Assembly (NCBI GenBank): GCA_006538405.1
Contig: BJKQ01000041.1
Coordinates: 1 to 64,000, forward strand
Origin: Hansfordia pulvinata
Taxonomy: Eukaryota; Ascomycota; Sordariomycetes; Xylariales
DNA: 64,000 nucleotides
Direction of reading: 5' to 3'
In this document: piece by piece, positions 52,082 through 63,739 of the stretch
Layout of the letters: the number at the start of each line of letters is the position of its first letter
Position numbering within the stretch: the first letter of the stretch is position 1
Translations under genes and position numbers: made by a program
Notes under the pieces: generated by a model
Told to the model about the DNA's origin: nothing
Database searches by the model: none
Seen by the model: only the letters and a program-made list of their open reading frames with translations

Positions 52082-52952
52082 CTATCGATTAACTGAGACA
52101 AATGGCAAGCCCCTGTCTGGAACCACGTCCCAGGCCTCGTCACTGCCAGCACCCCTCACCCACCTCTTAACGATGTCCTTCTCTGCTTCGGCAGAGTCAA
52201 CCGCCATGTTAGCTACCTGGAGCCACATGTTGCCCTGCATAGGAAAGACAGTACCGTGCGAAACCGCGACGTCACCCGCGTCCTCATCCCACTGACTTAT
52301 TCCCTTACCTCCCTCACTCTCCTCTTGCTCCCACGGCCGACACACCCTCTCCCCATGTGCAAGGGCCCGCACAAGCTTGACCAAGTGGCCGTCATCGGGG
52401 ATGGCCAGGCAGCGCTGGATAACTGCTTGCCAGGTAGAGCTGATGGCGGCGGCGGGACTGGCGGGTTGCTGTACGCCCCGGGACTGGTACAGCACGATCT
52501 CGGCCTCGAGCAACGGGGGCGCCAGGCTCGACGCATAGAAGAGCAGGACGATGCGGGCGAAGGCACTAAGCAGGCGCCTCTTAGCGGCCTCGCTGAGCCA
52601 CTCCTGCTCGAGAAACACCGAGAAGAACAGCGACGCGTTGATCATGTGTATAAAGATGAAGTCCACCTTGACTGCCTTGCCGGGCCGCTGTGCCGCGCCC
52701 GACAAAAACGCAGTCACGCTGATGAGCTCCGCTGTCCGCCAGCGCAAACTCTCGTCGCCTGCCGCAACATAGTACCGCGATGCGAGCCGCGCCAATCCCG
52801 GCGGCGCGTTGGCGGCCACGTCGTCGTCGTATGAGAAGGACGATCCACCCCGCCAGTGGTCCTTGTCACAAAGCGTCGGGTTCGCCTGGATCTCGGCCAT
52901 CAGATCCATCAGCGAGGGTGCCGCGCCATCTCCTGCAGGTTCTCGCTGGTGG
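52082..52952 (-). pseudogene. Questin-oxidase-like gene, 3' half (split by transposon)
   Basis: This is the C-terminal part of the gene whose 5' half lies at 62581-63739 on the same strand. It is open from the insertion point to TAA at 52082-52084. Recognisable blocks are YYVAAGDESLRWRTAELIS, then KVDFIFIHMINASLFFSVFL, the conserved hydrophobic block of the questin oxidase-like family (DUF4243; AflY and GedK type), and VFPMQGNMWLQVANMA near the end. Known members are fungal oxidases of polyketide pathways. The first 8 bases (52945-52952) are one copy of the target duplication. A methionine at 52909 could start translation, but alone it lacks the N-terminal half and its conserved histidines, so this piece is very unlikely to be functional. 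It shows no RIP-like decay. Confidence 0.82.
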
Positions 52953-55900
52953 TAGGGTTTCGAATAAGGTACCCACGGGTACCCAGGGGGACCCAGCTTA
53001 AAACCTGGGTACCCGTGGGTACCCGTTTTAAGCGATAGGTCCTTTAAATTAAAAACTACCTTTTACGTTAAGATTTAAGTCATTATAAGTATAATAAATA
53101 AAAGTTAAGTTCTTTTAAGTCCGATTTACGAGCCTTAAATCTTTATAAGTTTAATTTATAAGCCTTAAGTTTTTATAAGTAAAAAAGAATATTTTATTTT
53201 CCGTAAAGATTTTTCTTATAATTAATATATAATAATCGTTTTTAAGTTATATAAAGTAAAAAGCAAGAGTAAAAGCGTATTTAAAATTATTATAATTAAT
53301 TAAGTTAATTAAAATATATAATAAAAATATTTTAAAGAATAAAGAAAAAAAGTAAGGTCCACTTTTTTTTAAACTTAATTAACTTAAATCTTTACTTTTA
53401 CGGCTTTACTTAATTATTACGGATTAATTATTAAATATTAATTAACTTATGCTTATTATTATTATTTTACTTAAACTTTTATACCTTTATATTATTATTA
53501 TATTCGTGATTTAACTTACTTTATTAATAACTTTATTAATTTTATTAATATTATTAAATAATTTTTTAATATAAAAGCGTTAATATATAATTATTATAAA
53601 GTTATTAAAATTTTTTTTATATTAACGTTAACCACTTATTTTACGTATCTTTTAAATTTTAATACTTTTAATTATTAAAGTTTTACCCTTTTAAAGGTAA
53701 AGAAGTGATTTATTAATAACTCCACGAAAAGTAAAGCTTTTATTAAACGGCTTAATAATTTAAACGTGTAAATATATACTTATTATAAAGTTATTAAAAT
53801 TAAAATAATAATTATATTATAAAGCGTTAAAATTAACGGATATATAATAAAGATTATTTTATAATATAAAGATAAGTATTTAACTTACGTTTATATTACC
53901 TTTTAATTATAATTAACTTAAAACTTAATTTCTTAAAGTTATAAATATATTATTAATATATAATTATTATAAGCAGGAAAATAATAATATAAAAAATAAA
54001 AAATCATAATAATAAAAAAATAAAAATAAGTATATTAAAGATAATAAGTAAAAAGGCCTTTAAAAAGAATCTTAATTAAATAACCGTAAGAAAACGATTT
54101 ACCGCTTAAAAAACGTTATAAGGAAAAGTATTAACTTATAAGGTTATTAGAAAAATTATAAGTAAAAAAAAGCATATAAATATAAGCTTAAAAGTACATG
54201 ATTTTACTTTTATATTACTTTTCTTTATTTTTAATTATAATTAATATTATAATAACCGTTACGCTCCGCGAAATTTAAAGATATTAAAAGAGTTTTAATC
54301 TTTTAATCCTTAAACTCCCTTTTTAACGTTTAATATAAGAGATCTTTTTATAATATAAGATAAATTTATAATATTAATCTTTTATAATTATAACCTTATA
54401 AAAGACTTTAAAGAGTTTTTTAATCACGTTATTTATAAGTAAGTATTATATATAATTATTATATAATTAATATTAATTTACTTTAATTATTAATCTTTTT
54501 ACCGTTTATGTAAAGCGTATAATTATTTTAAAAAGGGATATACACACTTTTAATTACATTCTTAATATTTACCGGAATATTAATCTTAATTATTTCTTTA
54601 TTAATTATTAATTTTTTAAAATTATATATCTTAAAATATTTAAAGGTAAAAATCTTATAAATAAAAAGATAATAATAAAAATAAAGATAAACGACTTAAA
54701 TTAATTAACGATTAAAAACGTAAAAAGGACTTTAAGGCTAAAAAGATTAAGCTTAACACTTAATATTAAGATAATAAAAGAGATATTATTTTTAAAAATA
54801 TAAAAGATAAGGCCGTATCTTAAATAATTATTATGTTTCGCGAGTAAACACCTTAAAAGTAAAGGCTTATTATTAATAATAAAAAAGGTCGTAATATATA
54901 AAATCGGTCGATTAAAAATAAAGCTATTACACGGGTTAATAAAATATTTAATAATTATTAATAATATACCGATATAGCCCTTAACTTTAATAAAAATAAG
55001 AAAATTAAGTGTAAGTGTATTTAAAGTCTTAATATTACTTAAAATTAATAAGAATAAGGGCACTTATTATATTTAATAACGGCGAAGATAATAATAAGGA
55101 TAAAGAAGTTAATAATTAAATTAAAGGCAATAATAATAATAAGGTTTAAAGCGATATTAATAGTTTTAAGATTAAATTAAAAGGTGAAAAAAAATGATTA
55201 TAACGTAAATAATAGTTATATAATAATTACACACCCTTTAAAAAGGGTTTAAGATCGGTTAAGATTAAATACTTAATAATTATTATATATTAATTATATT
55301 AAATTATACATATATAAATATAATAAAAGATTTTAAGTATAAATAAAAAGAAAAGCGTATTATATATTATATTTATTATAATTATTTAATAAAGATAATA
55401 AGCTTAAACCCTCTTTACTTAAATCGCTCTTTAAATCTTTATTAAGCGTATTATTAATTACACTTTTATTTAAAGCTCTTTAAACCTTAATCGTTAATAA
55501 AGCCGATTTATTTTTAAACTTAATTAAAATATTAAGGGTTAAATATATACGCGGTTATAAGCGAGAATAAGTCCGTTAATTTTTATAAGTTAATAAGTCT
55601 TTTTATTAACCTTTCCGCCTTTACTTTAATAAACCTTTAAGTTAAATTTAAAAGAGACTTAAAGTATTAATATCTTATATAACCTTTAAGTTAATCGTAT
55701 TTATAATAAGGCGTGTAAGTAAAGCTTTATTTTTAAAGGCACTTATTTAATTATTATTAAGTAATAATAATAACACGTTATATTATAACGTGTTAAAGCA
55801 GCTTACTTATAACGCCTTTTAAAGCTCTTTTAATTTATATAACTTAAATAGCCCGATTTAATCCTTATCTTTATAATCTTATAATATATTAAGGTCTTTT

Positions 55901-58900
55901 TAATTTAAATTAAAGATACATAAAAACGTTAAGATTATTAATTAATCCTTAAAAACGGTAAGATTAATTATCGACCGATTTTAATTATAAATTAAACGTG
56001 TAAAGTATTAAGTTCGCTTATTTTATATTAAAGTTAATTAAATATATAAAACGTTTTAAGTTAAATAAGTAAGGTTAAAGTAATTCTTAAATTTTAACTT
56101 TTAAAAGAAAAGTATATTAAACTTAAGGTTATACTTTAAATTTATTATTAAATTATAATTAATATATAATAATTAACACGGACTTATTATCGTTTATAAT
56201 ATAAGTATCGATTATAATCTTTTAAGGCTTTTAATTAAATTAATCTTATACGGAGCCACGCTTTAAATAATTAATAAAAGTAACGTTAAAATTATAATAA
56301 AGTATTATATAAAGTACTTACCTTTTATAAACTTAACTTAAAATAAATCGATTTAATAAGGTTAATATATAATCGTACGTCCTTTATTTAAGATTAATTA
56401 TAATTCTTTTAATATAATTTATAAATTAATTTTAATTAAGTTATAACTTTAAAATATAATGTATTATCGTTTTCCTTAATTTAAAAGTACCTTTATCACT
56501 TATTAAAATATAATTATAATAATAACTTAAGATATTAAGTAAACGGATATAAAAGCACGGTTATTAATATAACGTTATTATACTTATAAAGCACTTTATA
56601 AATATACTTTTATACCTTATTAATAATAACGGTAATATTATTAATTATAATTAAAACTTAACCGGCACGGTGCTTTAATTATTAATAAAGCTCTTTTAAT
56701 TACTCTTTATAATTAATAAAATGCTTTACCACGTATTAATAGCTTATTATTATATAAAAGAAGCAGCTCTCCTTTAAGCTTTTAAATTAATTAATAACTT
56801 AATTAAAAACCTTAATTATATCGATATAAAACTTAATAAATAATTAAGTATTATTAAAGAGTAAAAGTTAATACTTTTACTTATTAACGGCTTTAAGCTT
56901 ATAATGCTTTTAAAGAAACCATATAATAATAAGTTAAAGCTTTCGTATTCGTATTAAAAAATATATTATAAAGTTTTATTAAGTAATTATATCGTGAATA
57001 AATTTAATAAGTCTTTTTAAGCCGTAACTTAATAAGTTATTATTTATAACGTGTTATTATTACTTAATACTTTTAACTTATTATACGGTATTAATATTAA
57101 CTTATAAATTAAAAGACCGTAATTAATATTATATTAATAATTATATTATTATTATATTTAAATCGCTTATTATAAGGATAATATTAAATTAATTAAATCC
57201 GGAGGTTAATAACGGCTTATTATATTTAAACGCGGTTAAAAAACGATTAAACGCTTTAACTTTATTTATTATATTAAAACGGATATATAAAGCGGTAAAG
57301 AAATTAATAAATACGCGTTAAAGCGAGTATAATATATATAAAATATTACTTATACTTAATATATTCTCTTTAAGACCCCGCTTTTAAAGCTAAGATTTAA
57401 TATATTAAATATTTATATTAACGTTATTATCTATTATAATATAATAAACGTGTTAATATAAGTTAAGCTCTTAAAAACAATTTATTAACGTATAAGTATT
57501 AATTTAATTAATCTTATCTTAATAAAGCTATATATTTATTAAGATATAACGGATCTCTTAATCTTTATTAATAAAGTGGATATATACTTTTTAATATATA
57601 TACTTTAAGCTTAAATTAATTTAAATATCGGTTAATATATTAATATAGTTCGCCGTTAACCTGGTCTTAAAGGTTACGGTAATAATTTATTAATAATATA
57701 CTTTTTATATTTAATTTTAAGTATAAGCGGTTAATAGGTTTATTAAAATTAACTTATTATTAATTAAGCTTTATAAGAATTTAATAAAAAACTTATTCTT
57801 AAATTAATTTATTAAAAATTATATAATAATTTAAAAGTTTATTAACTTAAATAATAGCCTTATAAGGTTAATACCTTAAAGAACTTATTAATAAGTATTA
57901 ACGAAGTTTAATAATTATATAATTATTATATACTTTATCGCTTAATAATTAATTAAACTTATCGTTATTTAAGTTTATATTCTTAAATTTAATATATATT
58001 AAAGATATTAAGTGCTTCTTTATAAATAATATACCGTTTAATTTTAAGAATCTTAAGTAGGTTAAGACCTTATTATATTTATAATATTTAATAACCGGCC
58101 GGCCATTATTTATTTCCGCTCTTTCTTAAAATTTGCCTTTTTATATAATAAACTTAAATATCCTTTTATACACCTTTAACTTTTAACCTTTAATAGCTTA
58201 ATTTATATATTAAAGCATATAAATATATTAAGAATAAAAGATCGCGGATATCATTTTTACTTATATATATACTCCTTTTTTTTACTTTAAATAAATAATA
58301 ATATTAAAGTTTAAAATAAAAAGGAGGGTTATTAAAATAAGCGAAGAAAATAAAATAATAAACTCGTTATTTTATATAATAAAAATAGCTAATAAAAGTG
58401 TACGTGTAAAGCGTAATAAAGATTAAGTAAAGATTTTATAAAACCTTCTTTCCTTAATTAAAACGGTTAATAATTACACTTTTATTATATTCTTTTTTTT
58501 ATTAATAAGATTAAGCTTTATTAATTTTTTTTAAGGTATAACCGCTTACACCGCTTTTTCCTTTTTATATTTATATATTTTTATTATTTTTATCCTTATA
58601 TTATATTTATAACTTATCCGTAAGGGCTTTATAATTAATAATATCCTTAATAATAAAAAGGACTTAAGTTATACGGCTTCCTTAACTTATTAAGACTCTT
58701 TTATATTAAATCGGTTAATTTAACGGTAAGGGCTATTAATAAACGACTTTATTAATTTTATTATTAAACTTATTAAAAAGACCGGTTATATAAAGTTAAA
58801 GCTATAAAATAAACATTACACGGTATCGCGTAAGGTCTTACGATCTTTACTTTAAGTATTAAAGGCCGCGCTTTAAAGGAAATAACGTTTTAAGTTAAGT

Positions 58901-61900
58901 AATAAGTATTAATTTAAATTAAAATAAAATATAATAATTATATATTAATTTAATATAGTTTATACCTTATAAGATATCCGTAAGCTATAAAATTAATATA
59001 ACCTTTTACTTTTAAAGCTTCCTTTTTAACGCCTTATTCGGGAGATAATATATAGCTTTTTTTAAGACCTTTATCTTTAATCTTTTACACTTTTAATATT
59101 ATAAAAGGTAATTAAAGTATTCTTAATATCGTTATTTATAATTAAGTAATATTATATAATTTATATTAAGCGAATCACTGTTTTTTTTAAGGATTTTTAA
59201 CTTATTAAAATTATATATAATACCGTTCGCTTTTTTAAAGCTTATATGCTTATTTATATATAGTTATACTTATATATTAATTATATTCTTTTATTTTTTA
59301 TTATATTAAAAAGGAGGTTAAAAGGAGTTTAAATATTATTAAATTTTTCTTAAAAATAAATTATACCGAAAAAGGAAAAGTCTTATAAAAAATTTTCACT
59401 TATAAATTTCTTAATTAATTAACGTTTCACACCTTTTTTAACTTTATATAATATTTACTTTTTCCCCCGCCATTTATTAAACTCTTTTTTACCCTTTTTT
59501 ATTTATATTATTAACCCCTTTTATATACCGTTATTAACCACACGCTTAATTTAAGCTTATTTATCGTTAAATTTTACGTACAGTAAGTTTTTATTACTTT
59601 TTATATATTATATATAAAGTTATTATATAATTATTAACCTTTAACGCGTTATTAACGTTTAACTCTTTTTAACCGCTTTTATTACTTATAACTTATCTTA
59701 TAAATACGTATAATTTATTAACCTTAACCTTATTTTTACTTATTTTATCTTTAATTTTCTTTTATTAATACGGTAAAGGCTTAATTATAATATACTTATA
59801 TATAAACTTATTTTTAATTAATCCCCTTTAATTTATTTTCGGTCCCTTAAGCAATATATTAATTATAGCTAGCCCGATTCTTAATCTTTAAAGGTTTAAG
59901 GCCTTTTTACGCTTTATATTAAGTAAGTGGACGTAATCTTATATATATAATTATTATATAATTATTTAATAATATTTTTAAGATAACGTTAAAGCGAAAG
60001 GATAATTAAATAATTATTAAATAATTAAATAAACGTTATAAGATAAAAAGTAAACTATTTATAAACCTTAATATTATCCGTTCACGTAATAAAATAAATA
60101 TAATAACTTTAAGGTAAAAATAAGTTAAGGATTAAAAAGATTTTATAAACCAGAAAATCCGCCGTTACGTTAAAAAGTATATAACCGAGTATTTTAACGT
60201 AAATAAAGTTATTATTAAAAATTAAATTAAGTAATAAGTTAAAAATAAATAATAAGTCCTTTTATATTAATTCTTAATATTTTAATTAAAACTTAATTAA
60301 TTAAGCGTTTAGAAAGCACTTAAATTAAGTTATAATTAAATAATAAAGCGATTCCGTTTATAAACTGCTTATTTATAATAATCCGGATAATATAAATAAC
60401 TTTAATAAAAAACTAATAAAAACCGTAAAAACGAATTTAAAGACGATTATAAAAATAAAAGATAAGATTATAAATATAAGTATAATATAACTATATTTCT
60501 TTTCAACCTTTTTAAGTCCTTTTTTATTTACGATAATAACCTTTAAATTATTATTATTAAAAAAGAATTTATACGTTAAGTAATTTATTTATTACTTATA
60601 TAATAATTATATTATTAACCTTTACTTAATTACTTATCCCGGTTTATAATAGCGAGAATAAGCTGCTTAATATTCTTTTAAAAAGTTTATAAAAAGACCG
60701 CTTAACTTTACCTTTTTTTAATACTTTTATAAAAGAGCGCTATTATATTTATAATAAGATAATTAACTTTTTTTAAAAAAAGCTTTATAATTTACGTGTT
60801 AATTATATAAAGGATAAGGTTATTAAAAGCAAATATAAGATTAATGTCTTTAACGTTAATATTATTTATCGCGTTTTAAAAGAAAATAAATAAAAGTAAA
60901 ATACATAAATTAATAATATTATTATTTAAGTAAGTTTTAATCCTTTTTCCTTTATTATTATATAATAATTATATATTTTTAATATTATTAAACGGTAATC
61001 TTTAAGCCTTTCCGTTAATAAATCGTTAACTTTTATAGCTTTTTAACCGGTATTTATAATCACTTACACTTTAAGACCTTACTTACTTACCTTTATTTTT
61101 ATAAGCGTTATATTTAAAAGGCCGCTTTTATAATCTTATAAACGGATAAAAGTGCTTTAATAAAAAGTAATATTAATAATCTCCTTAATATTATATCGAT
61201 CTTTTATTAATTACGCTTAATATATTACTTTTTAAAATATAAAATAATATAATTTTATAAGATTTAAAAGCTTTTTAAATTTAAATAATATCGTTAATAT
61301 ATATAAAGTAAAAAGAAACTTTAATCGTAAGTAAAGTTTTTCTTTTTTATTTATTTATTTATTAATTATTTTAAGATTTATAATTTTAAGTTCTTTTAAA
61401 TTTTAAATTTAAAAAAATATAAGGCTTATTATATATTATTTTATTAAGCCTTTAATAAGCTTTATAAGTATTTCTTAAAGTAAGGCTTACTTAATATAAT
61501 TAATATATAATTATATATTAATAATTTTATTTTAAGCATTATTTTAAAGGCCGTTATATTAACCTTTTTATTAAAATCTTTAATTTTTAAAAGGTTTCCG
61601 GTTTTATTTCACGCCGCGTTAAAAAAGCGATAACTTAAATTACTTAATTTATAACTTAAATAATTTAATTAATATTTATAATATTATTCGATTTAACTTA
61701 TATAAATATTTACCGTATATATTTATAATTATTAAGCTTATCGCCCTTTTAATTATTATTATAATTAAATAAGTTATTTATAATATTTTTTAAGTCTTTA
61801 ATTAATTATAAGATATTTAAGTTAACCTTTTTCTTAACCTTATACGCTTGCTTAATAGCTCTTTTAAGGAGGGTTTAATATTATTAATTTAGCCTTTTCT

Positions 61901-62580
61901 TAAACGTTTTAAGCTTAAAAGTAATTATAAGGTATTAAGACTTATTCGTTTAAGTGTTTTAAAATAAGACCTTATTATAATTCTTATATTAACCACCTTT
62001 TTTATAAATATTAAAGAATGATTTTATCTTATTTACTCTTTTTTCGATTTTTAAAAGAAAAGGTCTTACTTTTTATTAAGGAATACGGTTTTTACTTAAT
62101 ATATTAACTTTAATAAATTAAGTAATTATAAGTTAAATTAATAATTATATTATAATTATATTTTAATTTTATATCATTTATATATAAATATATTTTACGT
62201 TTTATAATTATTAAAACGATATGTATAATACGCCTTTTCGTATATTTAATATTTTATATTTATTTATGTTTTTTAATAAGCTTATATTATAATTTTAATA
62301 TAACTTTACTTTTTTTTAAATTTTAATAAATAATAATAAATAATTTATATAAAGGTTAAATTATAATAAATAAGAAATATAAAGGTTAAGTCTTATTAAA
62401 TTAACTTTTTAACGGTTAAGTATTTATAAGTACTTAACGGTACCCTTTAAAAAATATAAGTGCCCGCGGGTAACTATTTAAGAAATTAGGTCCTTACGGT
62501 TAACGTTTATAAGTACTTTATACCTTAAGTCCGAATGGGTCCACTGGGTACTGGGTAATAGGTAGAAATTTGAAACCTTA
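52953..62580 (+). mobile_element. Large TAGGGTTT-family transposon, copy 2 (9.6 kb)
   Basis: 9628 bp from TAGGGTTTCGAATAAGGTAC to GGTAGAAATTTGAAACCTTA, flanked by a perfect 8-bp duplication GCTGGTGG (52945-52952 and 62581-62588). It is the longest member of the family. The left end has a perfect 20-bp inverted repeat (see separate entry), then about 1.2 kb (53030-54250) absent from copy 1, then about 8.3 kb colinear with 27168-35501. RIP-like saturation leaves no readable gene; the longest AT-rich frame (minus 54701-55063) looks like chance. Termini and target length fit hAT, but 9.6 kb is large for hAT, so carried DNA or nested insertions are likely. It is inserted in the coding region of a questin-oxidase-like gene. 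Confidence 0.9.
52968..53023. repeat. Perfect 20-bp inverted repeat at the transposon's left end
   Basis: GGTACCCACGGGTACCCAGG (52968-52987) is followed after 16 bases by its exact reverse complement (53004-53023). Each arm contains palindromic GGGTACCC, with GGTACC repeated. The same arrangement occurs, with transition-type changes, at 27110-27165 in copy 1 and in the short copy at 26345-26405. Conservation in all three members, including the 451-bp one, suggests a cis-acting site for mobility such as subterminal transposase binding. That role is an inference. Confidence 0.85.
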
Positions 62581-63739
62581 GCTGGTGGTATTCTTCGCAC
62601 TCGTCCAGGTACGGCCGGAATGCGTCGGAGTGTACGCAGGCGCCGGCCAACGCCTCGGCGACGACGCCAGGCTGTTTAAACTCGATACCGTAGCCTAAGA
62701 GGATGAGATTGTGCCAGATTCCTATGTGGTGGACAGTTCCGCCCATCTGACGTCAGTGGCTAATAAACTTATAGTGTAGATGTACTTTCTCGTTCTTTTC
62801 TCCATTGACCTTGTCCTATGTCTCCTAAATGGAATTTAAATCCGCGGTGATATCACGAGGCGAAAACACAGGGCAAACCCGAAAAAAATAGGGAAACGAA
62901 AGCTATACTCAGTAATGAGCGGCTCAGAACGTACCTGCGAACAATCTGGTGAAAAGGTCGTCAGCCATGGCAGTGCCGGAGAAGAGGTGCTCGTTGACGA
63001 CCTGCCGCCAGCCACCAATGACGCCGCCACCGCCTTCGGACCCAGACACGGCCTCGAACCGAGCGAGAAAAAAGGCGAGGAACTCGTGGTAGTGGCGATC
63101 GTCGCCCAGCATGGAGCGGAAGACGGAGAGGGCGGCCTCCTCGCCTTCGCCAGTGGAGGAGGGAGCAGTGCTGCGCACAGCGGAGCGCGCCAGGGCGTCA
63201 ACGCGGGACTGGTCGACGGGGAAGCGCGGGCGCTGGGTTGGTTGCATCGTGTCGTGAGCTAGGCGCAGGTGCTCTGGGCGGGCGCCGAGCGCCCAGGCCG
63301 CGAGCAGGTGGTGGGCGCGGTGGTTATGGAAGCCGCCTGTGTCGCTGAAGTAGACGTGGTAGTGCGCCTGGTTCGCCTCGAGGAGCGAGGTCAATAGGCG
63401 CGCCGACTCCTCCCTGCTGCTTCCACTATTAGGTCCGTCCTCGACCTCTCCGAGCAGCTTCTTCTGCTGGTGGTGTTGATGATGATCGTGGTACTGGGAC
63501 ACGGCGCCGCCGTCAATACCTTTATGGTCCGTCGTCACGCAAAAGGGGCGGCACCTCCTGAGAAGCTGTCCGAAGAAGTCATCCCCGGAGGCGACAGCAG
63601 CCTCCTGGCGTCTGTCGCGGTTCGCCTGCAGGTGGCTTGCCAGACCAGATGCAGTTGCCGCATGCCTGGCCGAAGATAGGGGGGTAACAGCAGGGCTAGC
63701 TTTACTGTCGCCTTCGAGGGTCGTTGGGTTGGCTTCCAT
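62581..63739 (-). pseudogene. Questin-oxidase-like gene, 5' half (split by transposon)
   Basis: Exon 1 runs from ATG at 63739 to 62935. A 213-bp intron (62934-62722, GTACGT donor, CTGAC branch site, CATAG acceptor) is followed by exon 2 from 62721 to the transposon edge. Conserved blocks of the family are FHNHRAHHLLAAWALGA (about residue 150-170), HYHEFLAFFLARFE, and across the splice junction LFAG then IWHNLILLGYGIEF. With the 3' half and one target copy the coding length is 1809 nt (602 residues), a multiple of three, with no stop at the junction. The frame stays open upstream of 63739 to 63946, so a further N-terminal extension or a start at MKSAPSF (near 63775) is possible. The N-terminal 130 residues are Ser/Ala/His-rich. 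The enzyme family acts on aromatic polyketide intermediates; the substrate here is unknown. Confidence 0.82.

Noticed and set aside
52256..52834. Plus-strand ORF of 192 codons
   Set aside because: It is a shadow frame opposite the conserved coding sequence of the questin-oxidase-like gene.
54701..55063. Minus-strand ORF of 120 codons in AT-rich DNA
   Set aside because: It is Ile/Leu/Asn/Lys-rich as expected by chance at this composition; the matching region of copy 1 does not keep it open, and it lies in the RIP-saturated transposon.
62525..62746. Minus-strand ORF of 73 codons as a small gene
   Set aside because: Its first part is exon 2 of the questin-oxidase-like gene and the rest (below 62581) is transposon end sequence, so the stop codon comes from the inserted element.
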